Source: Bacteroidota bacterium
GTDB lineage: Bacteria > Bacteroidota > Ignavibacteria > UBA10030 > SZUA-254
Assembly: GCA_020056225.1 (NCBI GenBank)
Contig: JAGVIE010000044.1
Location: 62,001 to 126,000 of the forward strand
Direction: 5' to 3'
DNA: 64,000 nucleotides
Position 1 is the stretch's first letter. Every line of letters begins with the position of its first letter. A model generated the notes under the pieces. That model was not told where the DNA came from. It ran no database searches and saw nothing but the letters and a program-made list of their open reading frames with translations. This document shows, in pieces, positions 37,165-46,508 of this stretch. Position numbers and translations under genes: made by a program.

Positions 37165-38700
37165 ATGGACATTCAAAAATTTTCTTTCAACATTCTGGAG
37201 CGTTTCTTAAGACAGCTCTGGAAGAATCAGCTTTTTTCACCAACCAACCTTCATACGACAGCTAATCAACCGGTAGAAATTATCTCGCCGGGAAAATTAA
37301 ATCAGGACGGGGGTCCCGACTTCCTTGATGCGTGTATACGCATAGACGGCATTATTTACCGCGGCGACGTTGAAATTCACCAGCGCAACGACGAATGGTT
37401 CGAGCATAAACATCAGCAAGATCAAAAATACAACTCGGTAATTCTACATGTAATTCTCCACGCCGATGGAAAAACCACATGCCCGACTACCGAGAGCAAC
37501 CGGGCGATACCTGTTTTAGCCATCGACCATTATCTCAATTCTACATACCGTTCGACGTGGGAAAAAATGATTTTAAACGAGCGGGCAGAGCGTCTTACAA
37601 CATTGAGATGCTTTTCGCAAAATGACTCCGTTGAAAGTTCAACCATACAAAAATGGCTCGACAAGTTAGCTGTGGATAGAATCGAATTTAAGGTAAGACG
37701 TTTTGAAGAACGGATAAAAGAAATGATTCAGCGGGAACAATTGCGCGTTAAGGAACCACCGCCCCGCTACGCCGATACGCCATTCGGTCTCAATCCCGAA
37801 GAACTGCCCTCACCAGCACCAAAATATTCACAAAAAGATTATCGGAATATCCGTCTCTGGGAACAGCTACTGTATGAGGGGATAATGGAAGCGCTTGGTT
37901 ATTCAAAAAATCAGGAACCGTTTCTTAAACTCGCGAGAAATGTTTCGTTAAAATTCATCGCCAGTATGTCTGATCATGCATCGCAGGAAGATCAAATTTT
38001 ACACTATGAATCTATCTTGTTCGCTGTGGCAGGTCTCATTCCTTCGCGCGGCGAACTGCTCGACAAAGAGACAAAGAATTATACCCGGCAACTAAGAACT
38101 ATCTGGAAACAATTTCGAAAATTGCATCACAACGAATGTCTTCAAAAATCAGAATGGCAGTTTTTTAGACTGAGACCCGACAATTTTCCCACTATCCGAA
38201 TTGCCGGTATCGCCAGACTTCTATCAAAATTATCCCAGGACGCATTATTCAAAGCCATAATACAAACGACTAAATCCGGTGAGATTAAGAGTAAAGAAAA
38301 GTTTTCATATCTCGCACAACTTTTCATCGTGTCTGCCAATGGTTTTTGGTCGAACCATTATCGTTTCGGTGAACTATCTAATAAGTCGATCCCCACACTC
38401 GTTGGGAAAAACCGTGCAGATGAGATTGTACTCAATGTCGTCATTCCAATCTGTCTGCTCTATGCGCGCGTCTTTAGAGACAAAGACGTCCGGCAGGGAA
38501 CATTAAAAATATTCGATCAATCACCGCCTGTCAGCGCGAACACGATCATAAAAACTATGGAAGACCAACTTATTAAAGGCAGGCTAAAACTCCATTCCGC
38601 GATGCTTCAACAGGGAGCACTTCAATTATATAAATTCTATTGCACAGTTAACAGGTGCAACGATTGTAAAATCGGTCAAGGGCTTAGCATCGAAGGCTGA
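37165..38700 (+). CDS. DUF2851 family protein
   Basis: 511 residues. ATG at 37165 with a strong AAGGAGG about 6 nt upstream, the best Shine-Dalgarno in this part of the window. N-terminal 'QLWKNQLFSPTNLHTTANQP' and 'GDVEIHQRNDEWFEHKHQQD' plus 'SVILHVILHADGK' are the recurrent DUF2851 blocks, and the C-terminus has four cysteine/histidine-like residues (CTVNRCNDCKIGQGL). Widespread in Bacteroidota/Chlorobiota, function unknown. The conserved Cys near the end suggest a metal site. Confidence 0.85.
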   Translation: MDIQKFSFNILERFLRQLWKNQLFSPTNLHTTANQPVEIISPGKLNQDGGPDFLDACIRIDGIIYRGDVEIHQRNDEWFEHKHQQDQKYNSVILHVILHADGKTTCPTTESNRAIPVLAIDHYLNSTYRSTWEKMILNERAERLTTLRCFSQNDSVESSTIQKWLDKLAVDRIEFKVRRFEERIKEMIQREQLRVKEPPPRYADTPFGLNPEELPSPAPKYSQKDYRNIRLWEQLLYEGIMEALGYSKNQEPFLKLARNVSLKFIASMSDHASQEDQILHYESILFAVAGLIPSRGELLDKETKNYTRQLRTIWKQFRKLHHNECLQKSEWQFFRLRPDNFPTIRIAGIARLLSKLSQDALFKAIIQTTKSGEIKSKEKFSYLAQLFIVSANGFWSNHYRFGELSNKSIPTLVGKNRADEIVLNVVIPICLLYARVFRDKDVRQGTLKIFDQSPPVSANTIIKTMEDQLIKGRLKLHSAMLQQGALQLYKFYCTVNRCNDCKIGQGLSIEG

Positions 38701-38816
38701 AAATCGAAAGATATATATTTGATTTTCTAAAAGAAAAGCATTACTTTCTGGCACACGATTAAATTATATTCCCGATCAAATTCAATTAAGATAATTCGAT
38801 AATAAAGGAACAGCCA

Positions 38817-40832
38817 ATGTCACTTCTCGATTCCACAACCGGAAAGCAAATAAAAAATTATTCAATTGATGAGCTGAAAGAACAAGCGAATCTCATGCGG
38901 GGATATAATCTCGTAGCTCTTCATGCGGCTGGTTCTGGCCATGCGGGAGGCACGCTGTCTATTATGGACATCACCGCGGCACTCTATCTGAAAGTTGCAG
39001 ATCACGATCCGAAGAATCCATCGTGGGAAGATAGGGATAGAATCATCTGGTCAACCGGTCATAAAGCTCCGAGCCTTTATCTCGGACTCGCATTCGCGGG
39101 CTTCTGTAAAAAAGAGGACGTGATGTATCTGCGAAAATTGTACTCACCATTCCAGGGGCATCCTCACTGGCTAAAACTTCCCGGCGTTGAATTATCGAGC
39201 GGCTCGCTCGGACAGGGATTAAGCGTTTCTGTAGGCATTGCTCTCGCCGGAAAGTTGAACGGCAAGAGTTATAAAACATTCTGCATCATGGGCGATGGCG
39301 AACAGCAGGAAGGAAATGTTTGGGAAGCGGTAATGGAAGCCGGACATTACAAACTCGATAATATCATCGGCATAGTGGATTTCAACAGACTGCAGATTGA
39401 CGGATGGGTGAAGGATGTTATGAACATCGATCCTCTGGAGGATAAGTATAAAAGCTTCGGCTGGAATGTAGTGCGGATAAATGGACACGATATGAAGCAA
39501 GTGGTCGACACATTAAACAATGCAAAGAAAAATACCGGAAAACCCTTGCTCATCATCGCCGATACTGTGAAAGGCAAAGGTGTCAGCTTCATGGAGGATG
39601 TTGCGGGATGGCACGGTAAGACGCCGAACTACGATGAGATGCTTAAGGGATTGGATGAACTGAAATTGAAAGATAAGATTCCTTATGAGAAACTTCTTGA
39701 GCATGCGAAAGAATATCAGAAAGAAGTGGACAAGATACTCGATTCCAAAATGCCGAAGTTCAAGAAAAATTACTGGTGGAATTCCGACGCTGTTATGAAA
39801 GTAAAGATGGAACCAACCCGAAAAGGTTTTGGTCAATCACTTGCAGAGTATGGAGATGATGACAGAGTTGTTGCGCTTGGTCTCGATATTTCAGGATCAA
39901 TTACGATTAGTGAATTTTATCAGGGAAAACCCGAACGAAAAAAACGATGGATCAGTATGGGAATTGCAGAACAATCTGCGACTGCGGCAGCGGCAGGATT
40001 GGCAAAGGAAGGAAAGCTTCCTGTGCTCGGCACATACGGAACTTTCGCGGCGGCGAGAAATTTAGACCAGATCAGGGTATCTGTGTGTTACGCCAACGTT
40101 AACGTTTTCATAGCAGGCGCGCACGGCGGTGTTTCAGTGGGACCAGACGGTGCGACACATCAGGCGCTTGAAGATTTATTCAATGTTTGCGGATTGCCAA
40201 ACATGTCGGTTGTTGTTCCATGCGATGCAATTGAGACGAAAAAAGCGAGCGATTATCTTTTACTAAAACATATCGGACCCAAGTTCCTCCGCTTCGCCCG
40301 TGAGGCAACACCGATTGTCACTACGGAAGAAACACCGTTTATTTTCGGTAAAGCAAATATTTCCCGGTTCAGAAAAGAAACTGAAAATCTAATTGATGCG
40401 TTCGATACGGTTCTCGCCGAACAATACAAGGATGAGCATGAGAATCTCTCAATCATCGCTTGCGGACCGATGGTGCCTGAGGCGATGCGTGCCGCTTACA
40501 TCCTGAAGAAAGATTTCGGCTGGGAAACGCGCGTTGTAAACATTCACACTCTGAAACCAATCGATGAAACAGCGATAATCCGCGCCGCGAAAGAAACAGG
40601 TGTTGTTATCACGGCAGAAGAACACCAGATCGGCGCGCTTGCGTGGCGTGTGAGCGGAGTTATCACAGAAAGCCAGGAACTCTACGGCAAGCCGATTATT
40701 ACCGGTGCAATTGGAGTGAAAGACCGCTTCGGCGACTCCGGCGCACCGTGGGAGTTGGTAAAAGAGTTTGAAGTAAGCGCTGAGCATATCGCAAAAAAAG
40801 CGGTGGAGTTGATGAAGATAATAAAAATGTGA
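38817..40832 (+). CDS. tkt: Transketolase
   Basis: 671 residues, single chain with both halves. TPP site: GDGEQQEGNVWEAVMEAGHY and NRLQIDG; active-site 'GSGHAGGTLSIMDI' near residue 40; pyrimidine domain with MGIAEQSATAAAAGLAKEG (the catalytic glutamate) and LPVLGTYGTFAA; C-terminal domain with ITAEEHQIGALAWRV. Pentose phosphate pathway/ribose synthesis. ATG with AAAGGA about 9 nt upstream. The gene's last 34 codons or so contain one half of a 61-bp direct repeat (see the findings), whose other copy marks the far end of an accessory segment. Confidence 0.95.
   Translation: MSLLDSTTGKQIKNYSIDELKEQANLMRGYNLVALHAAGSGHAGGTLSIMDITAALYLKVADHDPKNPSWEDRDRIIWSTGHKAPSLYLGLAFAGFCKKEDVMYLRKLYSPFQGHPHWLKLPGVELSSGSLGQGLSVSVGIALAGKLNGKSYKTFCIMGDGEQQEGNVWEAVMEAGHYKLDNIIGIVDFNRLQIDGWVKDVMNIDPLEDKYKSFGWNVVRINGHDMKQVVDTLNNAKKNTGKPLLIIADTVKGKGVSFMEDVAGWHGKTPNYDEMLKGLDELKLKDKIPYEKLLEHAKEYQKEVDKILDSKMPKFKKNYWWNSDAVMKVKMEPTRKGFGQSLAEYGDDDRVVALGLDISGSITISEFYQGKPERKKRWISMGIAEQSATAAAAGLAKEGKLPVLGTYGTFAAARNLDQIRVSVCYANVNVFIAGAHGGVSVGPDGATHQALEDLFNVCGLPNMSVVVPCDAIETKKASDYLLLKHIGPKFLRFAREATPIVTTEETPFIFGKANISRFRKETENLIDAFDTVLAEQYKDEHENLSIIACGPMVPEAMRAAYILKKDFGWETRVVNIHTLKPIDETAIIRAAKETGVVITAEEHQIGALAWRVSGVITESQELYGKPIITGAIGVKDRFGDSGAPWELVKEFEVSAEHIAKKAVELMKIIKM
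40730..40790 (+). repeat. Direct repeat A at transketolase 3' end
   Basis: 61 bases inside tkt encoding the C-terminal GDSGAPWELVKEFEVSAEHI. A second copy at 46509-46569 differs at six positions (55/61 identical) and keeps the same reading frame. Confidence 0.85.
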
Positions 40833-41258
40833 GCTGCTGTTACGGAACGACACCGGAACATATTGCGGCAATAAAAATATCTATGTCAATGCCCACTTTT
40901 CTTTCAGAGATAATTCTTGGTGTAGTGAAGGAAGAATGTTGCGGTGAGATCAAAAAATATATTGACTTTCACACCGTCAAATTATATATTCTTGCTGAAT
41001 AAAATTTTGAGTTGATGACCTGGGGCGGTTTTGGTGAATTAGTTTTCGATTTGGCGCGTTTCTACTTTATATTTCTACTGGAAAACGAAAGACGAACATT
41101 AAATACCGGATGAAACGCAGAAATTGCTTAGATAAGCTAAAATTAAAAAGCGTAATAACAGTTTATCCCGTTCCGAATGTTTTCGGAACGGGACAATATT
41201 GCATCATTACAGATGTGAGGCGTCATTGTGTGCCACCTGTGAAAGGAAATCAAAACTT
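40833..41258. other. Left edge of the accessory region, no gene recognised
   Basis: 426 bases between tkt and the GIY-YIG gene. It contains A/T-rich sequence, one 38-codon open frame without a good ribosome site (not called), and the hairpin at 41166-41193. No attC-like site is visible here, nor an attI or integrase gene. Confidence 0.5.
41166..41193 (+). terminator. Strong palindrome, possible terminator
   Basis: 12-bp perfect stem TCCCGTTCCGAA / TTCGGAACGGGA with a four-base loop. No T-tract follows on the plus strand (ACAATATT); on the minus strand TAAACTGT follows. It may be a repeat-type palindrome rather than a terminator. Confidence 0.4.
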
Positions 41259-41891
41259 ATGAACATTGAATCCATTGAACTCGCCTCCATCTATCGTGAG
41301 ATTCGGTCATGCTATCCGAAGGGCTGTTCCCCGCCTCCGCTACCAGAGAGGGACGAAGAACCATATGTGAAATTCCGGAAGTCATACAAACAAGTCATCA
41401 AGAAAGTACCGCAAACAAACGGTGTTTACCTTTGGTACGCAGTCAGACCGAACAATCAAGTTGAGTACATCTACGTTGGCGAATCCCACAGCAACAAGTC
41501 TGGCTTACGTGGCAGGCTCGACGATGAGTTTCGAAGAACCTATCACGGATTTTGGGCAACTGTTTTTGCAAGTGATAAGTACCTTGAAGAGGCGATCACG
41601 GTTTTCGGTGATCGGACAAGATACAATCCGAAGAAGTCCTACGAAACAGATATTCGCAATGACTACGAACGGCATGGTGCGACACATGTTGTTTTTTGCC
41701 ACGACGTTACCGCTCAACTCAACGTCGTTGCCGTTCAGAACGATTTGATCCAGCTGTTCGACAATCCACGTGGTAACATTAAGGATGTGCGGACAAAACC
41801 TTTGCCCGAGTCTCAACTTTCAGCAGAGGCAAAGGTGATCTACAAATCATTTTGTCAAGCTGTTCAATCTTCACAACCATGCAGTATCTAA
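41259..41891 (+). CDS. GIY-YIG-like domain protein, probable gene cassette
   Basis: 210 residues; ATG at 41259 preceded by GAAAGGA about 10 nt upstream, whereas an upstream ATG at 41199 gives a Cys-rich N-terminus without a family look. The central part 'GVYLWYAVRPNNQVEYIYVG' followed by ES-n-LRGRLDDEFRR has the GVY-x-n-YVG-x-n-R layout of the GIY-YIG nuclease fold. The later catalytic glutamate is not obvious. Single gene followed after 18 nt by an attC-like palindrome, so it is a candidate cassette. Function could be a nuclease-like defence or a host-independent repair protein. Confidence 0.6.
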   Translation: MNIESIELASIYREIRSCYPKGCSPPPLPERDEEPYVKFRKSYKQVIKKVPQTNGVYLWYAVRPNNQVEYIYVGESHSNKSGLRGRLDDEFRRTYHGFWATVFASDKYLEEAITVFGDRTRYNPKKSYETDIRNDYERHGATHVVFCHDVTAQLNVVAVQNDLIQLFDNPRGNIKDVRTKPLPESQLSAEAKVIYKSFCQAVQSSQPCSI

Positions 41892-41909
41892 TGGTGGCAC
41901 ACAACGAAC

Positions 41910-42039
41910 GCCTAACAAGCAAAATAACGACGCTGGAAAAAAAGACCAATGAATAAAAATCCTCGCTCAACAGATTTGTTCACTCGAATGAGATTTGTAT
42001 GTTCACAAAACTGTTGCGTTATTTTGCAGCACGTTAGTT
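41910..42039 (+). other. attC-like site 1
   Basis: R''-like GCCTAAC (41910-41916) then AAGC-AAAATAACG; the far side reads CGTTATTTTGCAGCAC-GTTAGTT (R' at 42033-42039). The two sides pair as TAAC/GTTA + GC + AAAATAACG with extra unpaired bases on the 3' side, which is the attC layout. An inner stem CAACAG-TTTGT / ACAAA-CTGTTG closes the structure. A second GTTAGG at 42058 just before the next gene is an alternative R' box. Confidence 0.65.
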
Positions 42040-42066
42040 GCCATTTTGTGAAAGAACGTTAGGATA

Positions 42067-42792
42067 ATGATCGCCAAACCATTTCATATCATTGTATTGT
42101 GCCTTGTTCTCACACTTGCTTCATGCAAGGATAATTCTATCACACTTGAGGACAGTCAGCCTTCTCTAAAAGGCATAATAGAGAACTGGCTGCCCGGGGA
42201 CAACAAGCTAGACATCTCCGTTGGTCGGAATGGGATCACAGTCATCCTTGATAGCACAACTGTCGATGATAATGGGGCATTTACTATCAAGATGCCATTT
42301 CCCCCTCCACCTGACAGCATGTTAAGACCATTTGTTCCTGAGACTGATTCCAATCAGCATTTTGGAGAGTTTGATGAGCGGATGTTCAGTAACTCTAATG
42401 CGAAGTATGCCTCTCTCTTCTTTCATGTTTACGCGCCTCATCATATCAGCATGGGACTCTACAACGGTAATCAATTCCTAACAACAGATTCCGGTTCAGC
42501 GATTGGAGATTATCACGTGGAATACATTTACTTTAACCAATCAACCGCCATCTCGGGATCATACAGAATCACTTTTTACGATTCTCTGCTTATCAAGCAG
42601 GCAGGGCGTTCCAATTTCATTACAATTTACAATTTACATCTATCCGCAGGATGGAATAGAATTACGACTGTACTTAGAGCCAACGATACGCAGACCAGAA
42701 TTTTTGAAGTTACTAGCGATAGTTTCCATGACACTAAATGGTTTGCTGTTTGGTCAATGTCACGGACTTTTGATTATGCAAAGCTATTCTAG
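42067..42792 (+). CDS. Lipoprotein of unknown function, probable gene cassette
   Basis: 241 residues. Lipobox LTLASC gives a lipidated Cys near residue 20 after a short signal (IIVLCLVLTLASC). The mature protein is beta-rich with proline- and aspartate-rich stretches (MPFPPPPDSMLRPFVPETDS) and ends 'WFAVWSMSRTFDYAKLF'. The start ATG at 42067 lies just after the attC-like box GTTAGGA. No family recognised. Followed after 23 nt by attC-like site 2. Cassettes often carry such unrecognised exported proteins. Confidence 0.65.
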   Translation: MIAKPFHIIVLCLVLTLASCKDNSITLEDSQPSLKGIIENWLPGDNKLDISVGRNGITVILDSTTVDDNGAFTIKMPFPPPPDSMLRPFVPETDSNQHFGEFDERMFSNSNAKYASLFFHVYAPHHISMGLYNGNQFLTTDSGSAIGDYHVEYIYFNQSTAISGSYRITFYDSLLIKQAGRSNFITIYNLHLSAGWNRITTVLRANDTQTRIFEVTSDSFHDTKWFAVWSMSRTFDYAKLF

Positions 42793-42815
42793 ACGTATCC
42801 ACGTCGCCAAACGGC

Positions 42816-42933
42816 AACTAACACGGCAAACAACGACGTACGGAGTTTAAGCATGGACGCTCAATACTTTTGTTCACGAGAATGAGAATTATATGTTCAC
42901 AAAAGTATTGAGTTGTTTGCCGAGACGTTATGC
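42816..42933 (+). other. attC-like site 2 (clearest copy)
   Basis: R''-like AACTAAC (42816-42822) followed by A-CGGCAAACAAC; the opposite side has GTTGTTTGCCG-AGAC-GTTATGC (R' at 42927-42933). The 11-bp CGGCAAACAAC arm pairs exactly and the 3' side has three extra bases, as expected for extrahelical bases in attC. An inner perfect hairpin CTCAATACTTTTGT / ACAAAAGTATTGAG (42869-42910) fills the variable part. Confidence 0.75.
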
Positions 42934-43009
42934 GCAAGAAAAGGTTCTTTTTCAAAGACATTTTGCAACACGCTTTTTCGGACACCAAACACACTAACGG
43001 ACAAAACAT

Positions 43010-43717
43010 ATGACACAACTCCAAACGAATGCAAGAATCGCCGGATTATTCTACCTGCTCATGGCTGTCACCGGTCCTTTCGTGCTCATCTATGTTCCCG
43101 GGAAGTTGTTTGTTACGGGGGATGCAGCCGCAACAGTTGCCAATATCTTTGCCAATCAATTGCTTTTTCGAGCGTATATTGTAGTCGGGCTCTTTTCTGA
43201 GATGTTCTTCATCTTGACTGTGTTGGCGCTCTATCGGTTGCTCAAAGAGGTAAACTGCCAGCTTGCCAAGCTCATGGTGATATTGGTTCTGGTCGAGGCG
43301 CCGTTGGCGTTCTTGGGAGTAGCGAACCAAATTGCCACACTTTCGTTCGTGCAAGGTTCCAATCTGCTGGCTGTATTCGACAAGCCCCAACGGGACGCTC
43401 TCGCCACATTGCTAATCAACATCGATAGACAGGGGGTTCCGGTCTCCGAGTTGTTTTGGGGTCTATGGCTTCTTCCTCTCGCATTCCTTGTCTATCGGTC
43501 GGGCTTTCTACCTCGCTTCCTTGGCGTGTGGTTGTTTTTGAATGGTATCGCATATGTAATAATAAGCTTCATTGGTATGCTGTTGCCGGAACATGTGCAG
43601 ATCGCCAACACTGTAAGCTTTCCGCTTCTTCTCGGCGAAGTAGCATTTTTACTTTGGTTACTGATTGTTGGAGCAAAGCAGAAGCCACTCTCCAAAACAG
43701 TGCCTGACCTCGGATAA
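43010..43717 (+). CDS. DUF4386 family membrane protein, probable gene cassette
   Basis: 235 residues, about six transmembrane helices, matching DUF4386: starts with 'ARIAGLFYLLMAVTGPFVLI', has 'FRAYIVVGLFSEMFFILTV' and 'FLPRFLGVWLFLNGIAYVI'. ATG at 43010 without a strong Shine-Dalgarno. DUF4386 proteins are frequent cassette and island passengers of unknown function. Between attC-like site 2 and the degenerate site 3, same orientation as both. Confidence 0.8.
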   Translation: MTQLQTNARIAGLFYLLMAVTGPFVLIYVPGKLFVTGDAAATVANIFANQLLFRAYIVVGLFSEMFFILTVLALYRLLKEVNCQLAKLMVILVLVEAPLAFLGVANQIATLSFVQGSNLLAVFDKPQRDALATLLINIDRQGVPVSELFWGLWLLPLAFLVYRSGFLPRFLGVWLFLNGIAYVIISFIGMLLPEHVQIANTVSFPLLLGEVAFLLWLLIVGAKQKPLSKTVPDLG

Positions 43718-43805
43718 AGTGCGTGCCGCAATATGCTGATGACATAGACTTTTGCCTGTGTATAACAATCATTAATCCGATACTGGATAATAAAACCGAT
43801 GAATA

Positions 43806-43891
43806 TAAATCCTCGCTCAATATTTTTGTTCACCGTAATCAATTCCTTTATTATTCACAAAAGTATTGCGTGTTTTTGCCAGACGTTCCGC
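43806..43891 (+). other. attC-like site 3, degenerate
   Basis: The inner stem CTCAATATTTTTGT / ACAAAAGTATTG and the 3' arm TGTTTTTGCC-AGAC-GTTCCGC (R'-like, 43885-43891) match site 2, but the 5' arm with the R'' box was not found. The leader words TAAATCCTCGCTCAA also match site 1. Probably a broken site; the cassette boundary is therefore uncertain. Confidence 0.5.
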
Positions 43892-44003
43892 AGCCATTCG
43901 CTCGCGAGTGGTTGCGCAAGATAATGGTGAATCCGTTAATTAGAATCTACATAGAAAATGAATCATCGCTTTACATCCAAATGCAATATCACTTAGGGAA
44001 AAT

Positions 44004-44951
44004 ATGAAGCGCGATAAACTACGTAACTACATCATCGCGCCGTTAACTGTGGTGACATTTTTTTCTCTTGTCAGTGTGATAACATGGTCGGCAGGAGAAA
44101 ACTTTCTGACCATTATCAATTACATTTACATCGGTCTCTTTGCATCGCTCGGCATGTTTCTCTATGCGAAGCTGCCTAAAAACAAAAAGCTCAGAGCACG
44201 CCGGATTTCGATGTTTGCCATCGGATTGCTCCTCTTTCTCGCAATGGGTGTAATGGGACGTATCGACGGTCAGTTGGAAGGATTCTTCTTCTATGGCTTG
44301 GCAGGAATTACTGCCGGAACGGTTTCACATTATCTGATTGCAAAAATTATTGGACCGATCTTTCTCAACCGCGGCTGGTGCGGCTGGGGATGCTGGACAA
44401 TCATGATCCTCGATTTATTCCCATACAAAAGAAGTGACGGTCGGCTAAACGAGAAGTTCGGTTGGATTCAATACCTGCACTTTGCTCTAAGTCTCGGCTT
44501 GGTACTTTTGCTCTGGTTCGGACTTGACTACAGCGTAAGCAGACAGCAATGGGACATCACCGGGATGTACTGGTTTTTAGGCGGTAACATCGTGTACTAC
44601 GCCATCGGAATCAGTCTCGTACTCTTGTTGAAAGACAATCGGGCGTTTTGTAAGTACGTATGCCCTGTCTCAGTGTTTCTGAAAGCGTCCGGTACATTCT
44701 CCTTACTTCGAATCAAGGGCACCAGCAAGCTCTGCGATAGTTGCGACGCATGCACCAAAACCTGCCCGATGAACATCCGTATACCAGACTACATACTTGC
44801 AGGTAAACGAGTGTTATCAACGGAATGTGTGATGTGCCTGACCTGCATAAATACTTGTCCAACCGGTGCGCTGAAAGCATCGCTTGGTTTTGACATCAGC
44901 GGCATAAGTATATTGCAACAAAAAACTATGTTGGAAAAGGAGAATGTATGA
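44004..44951 (+). CDS. Membrane 4Fe-4S ferredoxin-type protein (NapH/RdxA-like)
   Basis: 315 residues. About six membrane helices, a membrane-proximal CGWGCWTIM and CKYVCPVSVFLK motif pair (the Cys-x3-Cys-P quinol/Fe-S relay typical of NapH/CcoG/NosR-type proteins) and a C-terminal pair of ferredoxin motifs: LCDSCDACTKTCPMNIRIPD and ECVMCLTCINTCPTGAL (two CxxCxxCxxxCP clusters). Likely an electron-transfer protein of the inner membrane. Its end overlaps the next gene's start by 4 nt (ATGA), so the two are co-translated. Confidence 0.85.
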   Translation: MKRDKLRNYIIAPLTVVTFFSLVSVITWSAGENFLTIINYIYIGLFASLGMFLYAKLPKNKKLRARRISMFAIGLLLFLAMGVMGRIDGQLEGFFFYGLAGITAGTVSHYLIAKIIGPIFLNRGWCGWGCWTIMILDLFPYKRSDGRLNEKFGWIQYLHFALSLGLVLLLWFGLDYSVSRQQWDITGMYWFLGGNIVYYAIGISLVLLLKDNRAFCKYVCPVSVFLKASGTFSLLRIKGTSKLCDSCDACTKTCPMNIRIPDYILAGKRVLSTECVMCLTCINTCPTGALKASLGFDISGISILQQKTMLEKENV

Positions 44952-46471
44952 ATCAAAATAATCGCGATTCTGTCTTATGGTCTCTTTCTATTCTCACAGT
45001 TGTTATTCACTTGATAATAAATTGGCTGGGAGGATACGGCATCTTCCGAGATGAACTGTATTACATCGCCTGCGCGAATCATCCGGACATAGGTTATGTC
45101 GATCATCCTCCTTTGTCGATTTGGATACTCTCTGTATGGAAATTCTTTTTCGGCGATTCACTCTTTTCAATTCGATTTCTTCCAGCTCTTATCAGCGGAC
45201 TTACGACGTTCATTGTCGGTGCGCTCGCCAGAAATTTTGGCGGCGAGAAGTATGCAGTCATCCTTGCGTGCCTCGCATCGATCTTTGCCCCAATCTTCCT
45301 TGCTTTCTTTGGCTTATTCAGCATGAATGCGTTTGACGTTTTCCTGTGGGCACTCGCGTTTCTCATCGTCCGGAGAATTTCTCAAAACCATCAATCAGGT
45401 TATTGGTATGGGCTGGGATTGATAATCGGACTAGGGGCGTTGAACAAGATCAGCATGCTCTGGCTTGGCGCGGGAATTTTTATCGGTTTACTGATTACTT
45501 CAAACCGTACAGCCCTGCGATCTAAATCTCCCTGGCTCGCCGGATGTCTGGCAGTAGTACTTTTTCTGCCATTTGTTCTCTGGAATATAACACACGACTT
45601 TGCTCATCTTGAGTTCATTCGAAATGCTTCAGCAGAAAAGTATGCGTCGCAAAATCCGGCTACATTTTTCTCCGGCTTATTGTTGATCATGAATCCGCTG
45701 GCGGCACCTCTATGGCTTGCCGGATTCTGGTTTCTCATTGCACGAAGAGAGCATCGCATCATCGGGTTTGCTGTCCTGACAGTCCTTGCGGTCTTGCTTA
45801 TCAACATACATTCCAAGCCGGAATATTTTGCGGCGGCAATGACGGTTCTGGTTCCGGCGGGAGCCGTGCAGATTGAGCGGTTGCTTAAAGGAAAATATTT
45901 CCGTTGGATACGCCTTCCATATGTGATTTGCCTGACCGTATTTGGAATATTCTTAATGCCGTTGACGGTTGATATTCTTCCGGTCGAATCGTTTGTCAGG
46001 TACCAATCTGCGTTGGGAATTACTGCGCCTTCGACTGAAGGTCATCGCTTAAATGATCTCCCACAACATTACGCAGATCGATTTGGCTGGAAACACATGG
46101 CGGAAGTCACCGCCAAAGTATATGCGTCGCTTCCCGATTCGGAGAAACAGAATTGTCTGATCTACGGCAGGAACTACGGCGAAGCCAGTGCAGTTGATTA
46201 CTTCGGAAGAGATTTCGGACTTCCTCCCGCAATCAGTCAGCACAACAGCTACTGGTACTGGAGCCGGAAACATCTAAGACAAGATATGGTATTGATAGTC
46301 ATCGGCGTGACCAAAGATCAGTTGTTGGATGATTTCGACGAGGTTCAAGAAGCCGGGATCATTCAGTCAGACTATGCGATGCCGTATGAAAATGATCTTC
46401 CGGTTTTGATATGCCGGAAACTTAGAAGACCCGTGCTGGAAGTCTGGAACGGAAGAAAAGTTTTTATTTGA
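44948..46471 (+). CDS. ArnT/PMT-like glycosyltransferase family 39 membrane protein
   Basis: 507 residues with about 11 membrane helices. N-terminal 'GYGIFRDELYYIACANHPDI' carries the conserved acidic D-E pair of GT39 enzymes in the first periplasmic loop, and 'GYVDHPPLSIW' and 'FLIVRRISQNHQSGYWYGLG' follow the ArnT/PMT_2 layout. A soluble C-terminal domain (RYQSALGITAPSTEG onwards) is present. Transfers a sugar from a polyprenyl carrier to a lipid or protein; acceptor unknown. Overlaps the upstream Fe-S membrane gene by 4 nt. Downstream only 38 nt separate it from the repeat-B remnant of tkt. Confidence 0.82.
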   Translation: MNQNNRDSVLWSLSILTVVIHLIINWLGGYGIFRDELYYIACANHPDIGYVDHPPLSIWILSVWKFFFGDSLFSIRFLPALISGLTTFIVGALARNFGGEKYAVILACLASIFAPIFLAFFGLFSMNAFDVFLWALAFLIVRRISQNHQSGYWYGLGLIIGLGALNKISMLWLGAGIFIGLLITSNRTALRSKSPWLAGCLAVVLFLPFVLWNITHDFAHLEFIRNASAEKYASQNPATFFSGLLLIMNPLAAPLWLAGFWFLIARREHRIIGFAVLTVLAVLLINIHSKPEYFAAAMTVLVPAGAVQIERLLKGKYFRWIRLPYVICLTVFGIFLMPLTVDILPVESFVRYQSALGITAPSTEGHRLNDLPQHYADRFGWKHMAEVTAKVYASLPDSEKQNCLIYGRNYGEASAVDYFGRDFGLPPAISQHNSYWYWSRKHLRQDMVLIVIGVTKDQLLDDFDEVQEAGIIQSDYAMPYENDLPVLICRKLRRPVLEVWNGRKVFI

Positions 46472-46508
46472 AGGTCAGAACGTCCCTGAGTTTCTTGATG
46501 ACGCGGGG

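Noticed and set aside
40882-41003. A 38-codon plus-strand ORF beginning MSMPTFLSE after transketolase
   Set aside because: No ribosome site, no recognisable family and low-complexity A/T-rich sequence.
42055-42064. GTTAGGA at 42058 as the true R' box of attC-like site 1
   Set aside because: The paired arm sequence (AAAATAACG) fits the nearer GTTAGTT at 42033 better; the second box may be a leftover from an earlier cassette. Not excluded.
43711-43805. 5' arm of attC-like site 3 near GTATAAC (43780s)
   Set aside because: No stretch there pairs with the TGTTTTTGCC arm, so the site is reported as a half-site only.
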